DNA of 64,000 nt from Wyeomyia smithii (Eukaryota > Arthropoda > Insecta > Diptera > Culicidae), in the NCBI RefSeq assembly GCF_029784165.1, contig NC_073696.1:241660892-241724891 (forward strand), given 5' to 3'. A program made the translations under genes and the position numbers. The notes under the pieces were generated by a model. That model saw only the letters and a list, made by a program, of their open reading frames with translations, was not told the DNA's origin and searched no databases. Below, in pieces: positions 11,661-24,056 of the stretch (its first letter is position 1; each line of letters begins with the position of its first letter).

Positions 11661-14474
11661 GGGGTCTTAGTTGGTCAGAAAATCAAGTTTTTTTATGCAT
11701 TATGTGAGCTTTCTGAATGAATACGATAGTTTTTAGGCCTTTGGTCATGTCTGAAGACCGGAAATTGATTTCCAGAGACCGGAACATGATCTCGAAAAGA
11801 GGAAGGGGCAGCTATCAAAGAGGGAGGGGGTCTTAAGTTATAAGAAAGTCAGGTCTTTTAGTGCCCTACCCAAGTAACAATTTAAGTCGTATTGCATTCT
11901 TTTAGCGGTTTTCATGACCAATTTCTTAAAACTGCTGGTAAAACTAGAAATACTATCAGAACCTCCTGATAACCGCTATAAGTTTGCTTTACAGCCAGGT
12001 GGCCCACCCTTGCCAAGCTTATTGAAGCAATTATAAGAATGGCAATTAAACTGCTTCAAAACCACATGGAAAGAGTACCGCATACTATATGCAGCTGGCG
12101 TTACCTCTTTAAGTGCGCAATAAGTTTGGTTGCATTATTGCGCTCTGCTACTTGCCACAATAAGTCCAATTTTTATTTGATGTTGATATTGTAGAAAGAT
12201 AAGGCATAAAGAGGGGTTTTTGGTAGGTTTTGTAGCTCTCAAGCATATGCGCATGAATTTTTGTCGTGCATTTTGAGAACATAGGCGCTTAAAATTTATG
12301 CGCCATCAATCATACTATCATACTATACGGGCTTACAAAAATGATTTGATTGTTAGCGATATTGTTTCAGCTCAGTTTTTCAGAAAAAAAATCTAGACGT
12401 GTTCTTTAATGCTGAGATAGATCAAAATCAACTTTGGATGTTCAATTTATTTGTAAGTCAGACGACGATTCGATTTTCGTTTCAAAATCATAAAAAGTTT
12501 CAAAAATATCAATATGGGGCGGTTGGTAATTAGTTGGTATTACACACATCTTACGTAGACTGCGACAGAATTCTGTATCACACTAAACCAACTAAGCCGC
12601 TTTTGTCTCACCTGTATGTATATCATTGCCTGCATATATTTGTTTACAAGTTTGACAGGTTAAAACTGGGCACTTATTACAATTTCATGAGATATTTATC
12701 ATAGCCAACTAGTAGTTTTTTAGATTTTGAATGACCGCAATAAACCTGGTTTCTATGTTATATGATAGCAAGCTGGAATGGTTTTATGGGGCAATAGATA
12801 GTATTAATAAAACCAATAATAAAGCAAAATCACATTGACTCTTGCCGGTTTTATTGTAAGTTTTATTAGAGTTTTATTGACAGCTATCAGTGTTCATTAC
12901 GACTTGCTATTTTTTGCAACGGGTTTAACCGCCATAAAACCGTTGGTAATATTCATTGCTGTGATAAAATCGTTAGAAAATCAAGTAGCTAAAGAATTGT
13001 TACTTGGGTATGGGAACTTTTTGAAAAGGTACGATAACTTTCATGCCCTCGGTCAGTCATGGCCAGAAGTTGATGTCTAGGGACCGAAATATGATATCCG
13101 ATGTTTTTCTAAAACAAAGATGGCGACTTTGGTTTCTGGGAAGCTGTATACAACTGTAGAAAACGTTTACAAACCTCCAAACATTGGTATTTCGGGAACC
13201 AGGATGACCATTAGAAACCAGAAATAAAAGTCCAACGACATTTTTTAAATTCAACATGGCGACTTTCGGTTTCAGAATTTTGTGAAAAACGAATATATGT
13301 TCTGCAATTTATATATTTTCGATATCAAGATGACGTCCAGAATCCAAATATTCATGTCCGGCGCAAATTTTTTAATCGCACATGGCAGATTACATTTTCT
13401 GGAAAGGTTACTAGAATACAAAAGAAGGCTTGGACGTAATATTGAAACGTTGTTTTGAAATCAATTCCACGATTTCTGCTTTCTGTCAAGCTTTGTAAAA
13501 TTGAGTAAAATGGTTAAATAATGTCAATATTTCTAGAAAGAGAACTATGTTCAGAAAAAGACAACGGGCGTCCAACGCTTTTTTCAAATTCAAGAAGAAA
13601 AATATTCAAATACTTCCTGTTATTAGGTTCATAGGTCAGAGCTGACTCCCCAAAACCGAAAATTGGTGTCCTAACGTTTGGTATAGTGAGGGTTGTTTTT
13701 CTGCATTGGAAGTTATTCAAAACTTGAGGAAAATTTGGAGATAGTCCCCGTATCTCCAAATCGTTAATTAATTCATGAAGACTGATGTTCAACTATAAGG
13801 ATGATACAAAAGTAAAACGAAGAAACATAGCAAGCAATAATTTTAACTATCAGAGGTGAGCTTAGGCTATTGATTATGTAATTTCAGTGTAACTTGAGTT
13901 TATTGTAAGTTAATCGATACCATACCGTCGAAGATGCCGATGAGGCAATCCATTTTACAACGGAATTTTTGAACTCACTCGACTCAGCTAGAATGCCTCC
14001 GCATCGATTGTTAATCAACGAAAAAGGTGGTATATAAGCAAGTTTATAACTAAAATAGAAATATTATTTGATATGATGGGTTGGAAAAAAATATGGAAAT
14101 ATAGAAAATTATAGAAACAGCAGAAATTTTTGCACGAGCAAGGCCGGGTACATGCAGCTAGTATATTATAAATGAATCAACTATGGTGAAGGCACTACGG
14201 CTCTAAAGTCAAATTTTTGGGTCAAAATTATATCAATCACGATTTTGCAGCTTTAGAAACAGCGTGCCTCTGGTGTACAGAAAAACTCTGAGAACGAATT
14301 TTAGGGAACTGAATTTTTCACTCAAGAGTTAAGTTTCAATTTTTTTCAATTTCAACATTTTTGAGAATAATCAAATTTCAATGATGCGATATGATACTAA
14401 CAATAATTTTAAATCGTAAAGCTTTTGACAACTATCTTTCGAAATACATACATTCGTTTAAAATTATCTCCCAG

Positions 14475-14585
14475 ATGGTCTCGAAGTACGACGCTGGCCT
14501 AACAAGTCAGTCGTCGTAGGTTCGAGTCTTGGCTCGGGAGAGACTCTTAGTGTCAGTAGGATCGTAGCGCTAGCCCCGCAATTTA
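14475..14585 (+). mobile_element. tRNA-derived SINE 1, truncated copy
   Basis: The tRNA-like head TGGTCTCGAAGTACGACGC, the anticodon-type stem-loop GGCCTAACAAGTC and box B (GGTTCGAGTCT) are present. The anticodon loop would read AAC, so the head resembles tRNA-Val, but there is no intact acceptor stem. Full-length copies are at 39257-39462 (plus) and 22930-23120 (minus). This copy ends shortly after CCCCGCAAT. Confidence 0.75.
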
Positions 14586-14884
14586 CATCCGTTTGAAACT
14601 TTGAAGTAAAAATTCGTCTTACATTTCTTTATTCAATAACTTTTATCAGAAGTTTGGGATTTATGTTAAATTTTTAAAACAAATTTTGTTAGGGAATTAT
14701 TGAATTCTTTTTTAATTTATTGTATAGTTTGGTGTTTGTGTTCTAATTATCTTAAAATAAATTCAAAATAACTTGAAAATGAATGCATTGACGAAGTAAA
14801 TTATTATAAACTTTTCTGTTTGAAACGAATATTTAAATCGTTTAAAATCATCGAAAATAATTTTAAAAATAAAGGTACAGGCAG

Positions 14885-15125
14885 TTATGGGTCAGCTACA
14901 ATTATGGGTCACTTTGACGCAAATACGTCTATTCTCACGACACTGAATAATTTTCATAAACAGTGGTATTTTTTGTAACTTACTTGTAACCTCATTTATA
15001 CGTTTCAAATTATTTAAACTTGAAAATGTCACTAAAAACTATGATTCTGCTCGGTGCAATAAGTGAAGTGACCCATAATTGTAGAAATGTTACATTTTGC
15101 GGTGCACAATTGTGAGTCAGTCCAT
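14885..15125. mobile_element. Small inverted-repeat element
   Basis: TACAATTATGGGTCACTT at 14897-14914 recurs as its exact complement at 15065-15082. The outer ends (CAGTTATGGGTCAG and CTCACAATTG variants) match only loosely. Probably a degenerate MITE. Confidence 0.5.
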
Positions 15126-15311
15126 ATTTTGGCTATTTTTATTACTTTTACCTGATAATAAAATTTCAAGCTTCCTAAAAAAAATTTAGAACACATTAAA
15201 CTCTTTTTCTTTAAATTAAAATGTAATGTTTATTAGAATTTTTCGATAATTTTTTTCATAGTGTATATTTTTTTGTAATTCACTTTTACTCTCCTACAAT
15301 TCGTTTTATAC

Positions 15312-15482
15312 ATTTTTTTATATTGCAATAGTTTCCAAGCTTCAAAGCTTTGAACAAAACCTATGCCAAAATTCGTAAGCCTTTTTAGGAAATTAGTCTT
15401 GAGTCTGAAAAATTTGTCCACCCGCGGAAAAAACTCAGTTTGCTAAGTCAGATACGTGTGCAAAGTTTCATTCAATTCAAAA
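15312..15482 (-). repeat. Dispersed repeat block, inverted partner of 7.0 kb
   Basis: Reverse complement of the block at 7040-7228, sharing CTTAGCAAACTGAG and GGCATAGGTTTTGTTCAAAG with several internal substitutions. Confidence 0.6.
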
Positions 15483-15484
15483 TT

Positions 15485-17350
15485 CGATTCTTATTTTTTT
15501 TATTTATTTGATTCTTTGCTTACACTTGCCAATTTTTCGTTTTTCTGACTCCTCGACTTCTCGATTCTTGACTTTTCCGTTTCGTGTTTTATTAATTTCC
15601 GAATTTTCCACGTTGCGTATGTTCAACTTATTGAAGCTTAAGCTTTCAATTTTTAATTCTTTGCCTATTAATACAGTTTTGTTCTTTGCTTAAGGATGCC
15701 TCGATTGTTAGTTTAGCTGACTCTAAATAATACATTATTTCTATACTTTCTAATAATTGAAAAATAAATTACCCTTTTGTAATTTTGTTGTTGTTGTTGA
15801 GTTTTCCTAGAAGCGTTTTAACGTAGAACATCGTCTTACTTTCATACGCTGGCATGCTGTAAAAATTGTAACAAAAATGGAACCTTTCTAATACATGTTA
15901 CGTTATCACCACTGAACTGCTTTTGATCACTAATATCTTGATTGAAACGTGAAGGTTGCCCCGAACTTATAGTATAACTATTGGCATAATTTTGCGATGG
16001 TGAAATAGTAAAAAAATTAATTAAAATTCAGTTTAGTTTCGCAGTTTTCAACTAATCATAACGTAGCTTTCCCTTCGCTCGCTTTCAGATGCTTGTTGGT
16101 TTACTATAAATAGAGAATGTGCGAAAATCAATCACTCAGTTCGTTGTGGTAGCCGTGACGATCTAACGAGCGATGTATACTTCTGGCTGGTTAAACTTGC
16201 TGTAGCGGTAACAAATCCTTATCATTATCGATTTCAGTTGCTCTTTATCTTGCTGCCACTGAACGGTTTTCGAACTGAACTTCTGATAATTAAAAGTATT
16301 CGTCTCCAAAGTTTTTCAATAATTTGAAATATTTATTTTTAATTTCAAAATTTTTACGTTTTTCTAAAGTTTCGATTTTTTGGCTTTTTAAAATACTAAC
16401 TTTCTATTTTTGATGATACATTTTTTCGATTTCGGGCCTTGTTTTCAATACTTCATACACTGCGGATTTCCGACTAATAAACCTTCCGATTCTGCGACTT
16501 TTGCATTCTTGGACTTTTAGATTCTTGGACTTTTTGACTCTTCGAATTGCCAATTTTGACAATTGTCGACTCTATGACTAACCATTTTTAGTTTTATGTT
16601 TTAAACTTTGATTTTTTTTTTGTTGTATTCAATTGTCCAATTTTTCCACTTCTCGATTATCTATTTAAACGAAATTTTATTTTCTCAACTATCATATTTT
16701 CTGATTTCTTATATTTCCAATTCTTTGACTTTACGAATTTTCGATTTCTCCATTTATTGATTTTTGAAGATTTGAAATTTTCGCTTTCAACTTTTCTACT
16801 TTGCGAATGTTTATGATTGAGTTTTTTACTTTTTGTCTTTTTTTCACTAGCTTTTTTTTCAAAATAACCTCAATATTTTTGGTTTAATCCTCTTATACTT
16901 TTCGACTATTAGACTTTTCCCATTTTTGACTTCTCAATTCGTTAAAAATTCAATTTTCAAACTTTGCGTTTTTATTTTTTACTCATATGCATTTCAATTA
17001 TGCGACGTTTCACTCTTCAACTTTTTTCGATCATAGACCTTCTCGCTTCTGGATAACTCGACTCTACAACAAATTGTTGCTTTTTCAATATCAATTTGCC
17101 TATAGTTTAATTTTTCAACTCATTTATTATTTTTGCTTCTCGAGGTTTAGACTTTCCAACTTGCAAACTTGTCGATCATTCATTTGCTAAAATATTTTTT
17201 TAACCTTATGACCCATATTTCGATTTTTTATTTTGCTTGTTTGTCAACTTTCTGATTCTTGAACTCTAGAATTTTTATTTTTGATTTAGAGTTTTCCAAT
17301 TTTTTGATTTCATGTTTCCTCGAAAATTTTAATTTTTGATTTTTCCGACT
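15485..17350. repeat. Second T-rich degenerate tract
   Basis: Plus-strand T-rich sequence packed with variants of TTTTCGACTTT, CTTTTCGATTC and GACTTTTTGAC. It is interrupted by a more ordinary stretch at about 15700-16260 that contains a promoter-like site. No reading frame is supported. Confidence 0.6.
16105..16172 (+). promoter_or_regulatory. Candidate RNA polymerase II core promoter
   Basis: TATAAATA at 16105-16112 is followed by TCAGTT, the arthropod initiator, at 16136-16141. The A of the initiator is 33 bases after the start of the TATA box, the usual spacing. AACGA at 16165-16169, about +28, sits where the MTE/DPE elements lie. The first downstream ATG (16173) opens only a ten-codon frame, so any gene served would have a short first exon that I cannot identify. 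Confidence 0.5.
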
Positions 17351-17357
17351 TTATTTA

Positions 17358-17949
17358 CTGCCGGTACCCGCATAACTGTTTTACTGATTTTTGTCAGTTT
17401 TGAGTTAACCCGATGTTAATCGACCTAATTGTTATCGTATTTTCCGAAAAAAAATCTAAAATTGATACTTTTGTATGGAAAACATGGAAAAAATACCAAG
17501 TTGTGTTTGTCCCATATTTAAAGTACCCGCATTACAGTCCACTGCATAGTGGTACATACTGAGAACATATAATCTTGCTCCAGATTAGTGTAAGTATGTC
17601 ATTCTATTAACTAGACTAATGTTGTTTTTCTGTAGTACAATCGACGTTGCCGGTGATACTGCCGGTTGCTGGTTGAATTTATATGGGATGGGACAAAATA
17701 TGCGAGTACTTTTGAAATGTACCCGCATATTTTGTCCCATATTGTTTTTTTTTTCAGGTTATATAACGTAAAGCCAATTCTACTCATGGTTTTTTGTTCT
17801 CAACGTTGAACTTGTGGTGTCATGAAACTGTTCTGGTCATTGGTTTTGGATGTAATAGCTGAAAATCAGAAAATTTACGCATAATATTAAATCGCCGTTT
17901 CCTCAACATGTTGTTTTTCATTATGGAACAGTTATCCGGGTACCGGCAG
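17358..17949. mobile_element. MITE with TTTA flanks
   Basis: The left end CTGCCGGTACCCGCATAACT is matched by an inverted right end with one extra base (AGTTATCCGGGTACCGGCAG). TTTA stands on both sides (17354-17357 and 17950-17953). A near-perfect hairpin lies inside at 17681-17744, built on ATGGGACAAAATATGCG and its complement. No coding capacity. Confidence 0.8.
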
Positions 17950-18130
17950 TTTAGACCTATTCGACTTTTCTACATTGTGGTTTTTAGTATTGAAAAGTCC
18001 GGGCTTTCATTTTTTCCTCCATTGGCGACTTCTACTGTTTATGTTTCGATATCAAGATTTGTTACTTTCATTTATGTTAGGTTTTCCAAATTATAATATT
18101 ACATATCTTAACGCGGGGGTCCTTTGTCCT

Positions 18131-18600
18131 GTTTTACCGTTTTTTACTGTTTTACTGTTTTACTGTTTTACTCTTTTACTCTTTTACTGTTTTACTGTTT
18201 TACTGTTTTACTGTTTTACTGTTTTACTGTTTTACTGTTTTACTGTTTTACTGTTTTACTGTTTTACTGTTTTACTGTTTTACTGTTTTACTGTTTTACT
18301 GTTTTACTGTTTTACTGTTTTACTGTTTTACTGTTTTACTGTTTTACTGTTTTATTGTTTTACTGTTTAACTGTTTTACTGTTTTACTGTTTTACTGTTT
18401 TACCATTTTACTGTTTTACTGTTTTACTGTTTTACTGTTTTACTGTTTTACTGTTTTACTGTTTTACTGTTTTACTATTTTACTGTTTTACTGTTTTACT
18501 GTTTTACTGTTTTTCTGTTTTACTGTTTTACTGTTTTACTGTTTTACTGTTTTACTATTTTACTATTTTTTTTTGTTTTACTGTTTTACTGTTTTACTAT
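18131..18600 (+). repeat. 8-bp minisatellite, unit TTTTACTG
   Basis: About 55-58 head-to-tail copies of the octamer TTTTACTG, nearly perfect, with occasional single-base variants (TTTTACTC, TTTTATTG, TTTTACCA, TTTTACTA). Because the unit is not a multiple of three, all three frames stay open and give a false leucine/phenylalanine/cysteine-rich protein. The array decays at its 3' end around 18560-18600. Confidence 0.97.
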
Positions 18601-18604
18601 TGTT

Positions 18605-21600
18605 GTGGTTATTCTGTTTTTGTTTGTTTTCTTTTTCTTTCCAATTATTTTTCCTCCCTAAAATTGTTATCCAACGGATTTTCTATTTTTATTTTTGGTA
18701 TTTTTTAACTTCTAGACCGCTTGGTGCACACTCCAACTACACAAGAATTTGTTTCCACAGCTGTCATGGTTTCTATTTTCAAATCAAATAACATTGTTAC
18801 GAACGATTATAAATAATTACTTTCGACTGTTCGAGGCCACCAGTAACACGTTCTAATATGAAAGATAGCCTCGCATGGCACGCGGCAGTATAAGGATGTG
18901 GGTTGTTTTCAGAGCTACCGTTTTTCTTTCCTTTTTTTTCCAAAGGCCTTCTAGTTAGGCTATCGCTGCGAATCACGAGCGTGAGGTGCGTGCTTCTTTG
19001 CTGTTGTGGTTGCGGTTTGTTTAATCTTTTTGTTACTAACAAGGGAACTATAAACACGGTCTCTCTTGCATGCGACAAATGTGCCATAAGTGCACAACAA
19101 AGGTGTGCGAGTTCTTTTTTTTTGTTACCTCCTTCACCGGCGCTGGTTGTTGCCTCGCTCGGTAGCACTCTGTAGGGCAGGCGCGCGTGCAGCTTGTTAT
19201 ACTTTACTACTCTGGCAGAGTCTTGCATTTCCTGAGACTAGCAAGTGGCTGTTGTTCAGATAGTATGGTAATGCACAATCGCCTTGTTGTTTTTGCTTTT
19301 TCTTCTCGAGGCAGAGATAGCACTCTATCGATAGCCATATGAATGTGTAGCGGTGTGGCCATACGCGTCATATTTGTGCGAAAATGCCTCGCTGTCTGTG
19401 CTGGCTACCGCTTAAACGCCCCCCTGCAACGTGAACGGGTGCCATTCGGAATAAGGCATAGGAAATCCTATAAGTCATTGGCAGTTGCTTTGTTACTTTT
19501 GTTTATGCCGCCGGTTTTCTGTGCCCGCTATATTCGAACGACGTTCTGGAATGTCATTTCCAATGGCATTTGAATTTCACTGCAAAAATGCTCCCCCAAG
19601 TGTTTCTATTTGCGCTAATATGCTTTTTGTCTGAGTCATGCATACACACACGCGCGTGCTTGAAACTCCTAGTGCAATAATTATAGCACCAACAACCATT
19701 CCATGGGAATCTTTATACCTGACTTTTACAGATAGAGTAAATGATTCAAAGTAAATTTGAGGTAATGACGAAACAGTTAACACGCGCGTGATGGTTGTAG
19801 TCGTCTGCATGGAAGTTGTTTTTCAGGTTAGAACTCCCCGCTCTTCTGCTCTACAGAAATTAAAAACCAATTATCATATTTCTTTGATAAACAGGCAGGA
19901 ATTCTCAAAAAAAAAATATAATAGGGCTCTTCTCATACTGCTGGTAGGCATCTAAGCAATTATAACATCTTTAAATTCTAAAACTTTGTTGAAAAAAATT
20001 TGCTTAGGGTTGGAAGCGGAATAAATGATCTGGGTGGTCAATGCCAAAATTATAAGACCAGAATTTTCGGGTAATATTAAGAACGAAATCGTATCTTCAG
20101 AACGGCTAGTCTGACATCCACAATTGTTTGGATTTGTTACGTAAAATTTTGCTATACATATTCCACTTATAAGTAGGTATAACAAATGGGAGTCGTTATG
20201 GACCCTCACAGTGAAACCACGTTTGCCACGTATCTTTTAAACAGAATCAAACAGTTTTTATACAAGATCACGGCTTTCGTAACTTTTTACTTAGAATTGC
20301 ATTGCATATTTTTTTACATCAAAGCATCAATATAAAAAAAAACGGTTTTGGTCAGTCTTACAGTGAAAAGACTACTGTAATGACTCGAAAAATATATATT
20401 ATATTTTTTCAAATTTGCTCGGACATCCAACATTAAAAATTTACCGCTCATAAATCGTGCACGGTATAACCAGAGTACCGAGAGTACCAGAGTAACAATT
20501 TGCTGTGATTTTTTACAGCAATTCAAAAAAATCAGTAGTAGATTCTAATCTGTTTATACAGTAACTTTGACAGCGAAAGAAAATTGATCGACTCATTTTC
20601 AAAATTAACAAAAATTAACAACGAGCTCAAAAACTAATTTTAGTCAGTATCTAAAGTTTTCTTTAGGCACCCCCTCTACTTTCACAAAAACTTAAAACAG
20701 TTTTGACACGCGTCACGTCTCACTAAAACATTTCGCTTTCGTTATGTCTAGCAAATTTAGTTCAATTTATCGCTGCACTGAGCAGCCAGACAACAACGAA
20801 GACCTGAGACATTTTTGTTGACGGCCGACAGTTTACGACTCACCATAAACGTCATTTAACGTGTGTATTTCGGTTGTGTATATTTGCAGCTTTGTCGTGT
20901 CGTGTCTCTTTGATCCATCGAATGCTGATAAGAACATTGCGGCACAACGGTTGTAGACGAAACGCAGACCAAAAACAGAATTCAAACAACAGTCAACTCC
21001 TTTCCGATCAGACTAGACAAGTCGTAAGACCGATTCGCGACCTGGTTTCAGAATTCGGGCTCACTCAACTGACCGAAATTTACCGGATCATGGTCAGTCG
21101 GAGAAGATATTGCTGCTTTGGTGTGATCATCGAATCGACATTCGACAATGCATATTTCTTTGTTTCTTGGTTGAGAAGTCTATAAAAACCAAAGTACCGG
21201 CTGGCACCGGCGGCGGCGGTGGTGCCGTCTGCTGCCGTCACGACTGTCCGAGCTGCATTCAAACATTATGATCAGTACGGACTTGCAGAGCGGTGGGTGA
21301 TTGGCAAATCATGCGCGAACGAAAGATGTTTTTAGCAGGTTGATTGTCAATTGGAATTATTGATTGAATTATGGAATGGCGCTACCTAGATGATCGGTGG
21401 ATCGATTCGAATCGATTTGGTGATGCTCCGACAGGTCACGAATTCGTTGTGGTTTGTTCGTTAGGGTGTCTGCAGGTTGTTCGTGTTACGATGCCAATTG
21501 AGGGTTATGATTATAATTTTATGATTTCATACTACTTGGTCAATTGGTTTTCTATGATGCATAATCACTTCATAGGCGGATTCCCGACAGCTAACAATCG

Positions 21601-22925
21601 ATTCGCGTTTGTACGGCCTTACAACCTCCAGCTATTTTTAATAGTTTATATTGTACCTTTCACTGTCCCTACCAAAAGGTTGTACAGATTTGTAATATTT
21701 TTAAGTTGTTTTTTTTTTACCTTGTACTTGAAAAGTTGCATTCAAACCGCTCTGTGTTCATTTGTTTGATCACCCTTTCAAAAACTGAGCGTTTCAGCAT
21801 TCGCATTCAGTTGTTGGCACAAGTCGTTATTGTAATCATTGATAAACCGAACCAATCGGTACAAGGCTTGTTGGAATAGTAATCGTTCCGCTGTGCAAAC
21901 GACTAAGGCCAACTTTCCACTTCGGCTGATGGTAGCCGAAAATCTGTTGGTCAATCTGTCGAAATCCTGTTAAGTCTCGAAGCTGCGCCTGGGTAACCGA
22001 GGCAACAGCGACTGGAGCAGTTCGCTATGAGCATTTCGTAATTCCACCCACCGCATCGCGTTGCTACCAAGCCAAGCCAAACAACCAACCGGCTAGTGAA
22101 CGCGAACGCGGCATTCCATTGGTTTCATAACGTCGTGACTGGCCGATTTAACTGCACACTCAAATATACTCGTACCATGGGGGAATTTGAATGTCACTCT
22201 AAGATTAGAGTAGGAACGATCCGCGCTGCCCGTTCGCGACAGCTTTGTAGGTGGCATAATTATAATGCAACGGCGAAAATAGGTCAAGTTGTCACCAAAG
22301 GCCCCGTCAGCTGTGGGGCCACGGAATCGCTCATTCGAACAAAGTAGTAGCGGCACTGGCCTCGAACGCACGTTGCGACGTCAGCCGGGGGTTGCTTGGT
22401 GGTAGGTTCCGAATCAATGGCCAAACCGGCGGTGCGCGGTAAAGTTTTTTTTTTCTCCCTTTACGTCACTGTCACAGCAACAACCGGCAGCGGCAGCAGC
22501 CAAGTGTCACATGTAATTCGCGCCGCACGTGAGCGAGTCACCTTTGCGGATTGTTTTACTATTTTTCTTGCCGGTATAGATACAAACCCGGTACCTACGA
22601 TTACCTCGCCTACTGTGCAGTGCAATGGAGGACATCATCACGTTAGGTAAATAGCTTCTACGAAAAACACATCAACAAGTGGTTTGACTGAACAGGGAAA
22701 AGGTAAACAACTAGATAAATGGCTGATTTACACACGTTCGGTGGTGGCTCGTGCACTCGGCGGCAGCGATCATGCCGCACCTCTGCAGGTTTCGGGACAG
22801 GAAAATAAATTGCCATGTTGTTGTTAATCCTCCATCGAGCATTTCGGGCTACCCAGACCCACTTCGATTTTAAACTCAATTTTAAATAAATTCAATTATT
22901 CAACCAGCTTCCTGAAATTTTCAAT
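18605..22925. other. Low-repeat region, no gene recognised
   Basis: Several parts (18880-19570, 20700-21360 and 21900-22870) are richer in G+C and free of obvious repeats, unlike their surroundings. Open frames occur on both strands but none shows a recognisable domain, a run of compatible splice sites or biased codon use that I could defend. They could hold untranslated first exons or regulatory DNA of a neighbouring gene. This is inference from composition only. Confidence 0.35.
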
Positions 22926-22929
22926 CCGT

Positions 22930-23120
22930 AACAAAGCCAAAGCAAAGCTACTGACATTTCGCTGACGAAACTTGACCATTCTGTTCATTATACACAGACT
23001 TTGCTGCCAACTCTTAGTATAGAAGCGACGATCCTATTGATACTAATAGTCTATCCCGAAACCGAGACTCGAACTTAAGACGACTGGCTTGTTAGGCCAG
23101 CATAGTACTCGAGACCAGCC
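22930..23120 (-). mobile_element. tRNA-derived SINE 1, minus-strand copy
   Basis: On the minus strand the head reads CTGGTCTCGAGTACTATGC, then GGCCTAACAAGCC, then a box B (AGTTCGAGTCT), followed by the SINE body (CAAAGTCTGTGTATAAT). It is homologous to 39257-39462 with several substitutions and small insertions in the tail. Confidence 0.8.
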
Positions 23121-23166
23121 AACAAAACTACAGAACAATAAATTAATCTATATCTATAAATGCGAA

Positions 23167-23195
23167 TGTCTGTCTGTCTGTCTGTCTGTCTGTTC
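23167..23195. repeat. (TGTC)n microsatellite
   Basis: About six to seven copies of a 4-bp unit near the 5' end of the Helitron-like element. Confidence 0.9.
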
Positions 23196-23749
23196 CCTAT
23201 AGATTCAGAAACTACCGAACCGATCGACGTGAAAATTTGTATGTAGTGGTTTTAGAGGCCGAGAAAGGTCCCTATGATAGTTTGAGACCCCTCCCTCTTC
23301 TGGAAGGGAGGGGTCTCATACAAACGAAGTACAAATTTCTGTACAACTCAAAAACTAACCAAGCAAATGGAACCAAAACTGGCATGTGGATGTTTTTAGG
23401 AGAAACAAATATGTACATATTGGTTCGACCCCCCTCCCTCCTCTGGAAGGGAGGGGTTCCATACAAATGATACACAAATTCCCCCACATCTCGAGAACTA
23501 ACCAAGCAAATAGAACCAAATTTGGTAGGTGGTTGTTTTTAGGGGTAACAAATATATCCATAATGATTTGACACCCCTCCCTCTTCTACAAGGGAGGGGT
23601 CCCATACAAATGAAACATGAATTTCGCACAAATTGGGTATGTGAATGTTTTAGAGGTCACAAATATGTCCATAATGGTTCGACTCCCCTCCCTCTTCTGT
23701 GAGGGAGAGGTTGCATACAAAAAAAAAACAACAAAAAAAACACATCAAT

Positions 23750-23933
23750 ATTGTTTTCGGCACATTTTGCATGTTGTAGGATAAGTACAACGATACACCG
23801 TGCCCCAGTGCTGAGTCGAGAAAACTTCCAGCTCGAAAAGTTCCTCGACCTGATCGGGAATCGAACCCGATATCACAACCGTGTAGGAGAGCTAGCCGAC
23901 CGACATCGCTAACCACAGAACCACGGGGACCAC
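23750..23933 (-). mobile_element. tRNA-derived SINE 2, copy 1
   Basis: On the minus strand it begins GTGGTCCCCGTGGTTCTGTG, contains GTGGTTAGCGATGTCGG (box A region) and GGTTCGATTCCCGATC (box B), then a body ending near CGGCACGGTGTATCG and CCGAAAACAAT. The head is clearly tRNA-like. It interrupts a repeat unit of the surrounding Helitron-like element, so it is younger. A related copy is at 50429-50620. Confidence 0.85.
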
Positions 23934-24056
23934 TAACTAACCAACTAAGTGGAACCAAATTTGGCAGGTGAATGTTTTTAGGGGTAACAAACATGTCCAC
24001 AATGTTTCGACACCCTTCCTTCTTCTGGCATATCTCCAAATACTACTTCGAAATCT

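Larger units (their letters stand above)
8222..14161 (+). mobile_element. Helitron-like non-autonomous composite
   Basis: The left end is A followed by TCTATTTATATAAAAG, the right end is CAGCTAG followed by T. A 5' TC, a 3' CTAG and insertion between A and T are the Helitron pattern. Just inside the left end is an (ATGT)n microsatellite, followed by a leader (CCAGCATAACTCTCG ... GGCATACGTGTTCTTTGTAC) also seen at 11515-11660. The interior holds repeated blocks with AAGATGGCG and CTTCCGGTTTCTGG. No Rep/helicase reading frame exists, so it would depend on an autonomous partner. Because the leader occurs twice, it may be two elements in tandem, the first lacking its 3' end. The hairpin expected before CTAG is weak at this end. 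Confidence 0.6.

Noticed and set aside
17975..18708. Long open frames rich in leucine, phenylalanine and cysteine
   Set aside because: They are produced by the TTTTACTG octamer array, which keeps all three frames open; no gene is implied.
22096..22371. Overlapping open frames on both strands in G+C rich DNA
   Set aside because: Both strands are open to the same degree and neither peptide has a motif; likely chance.
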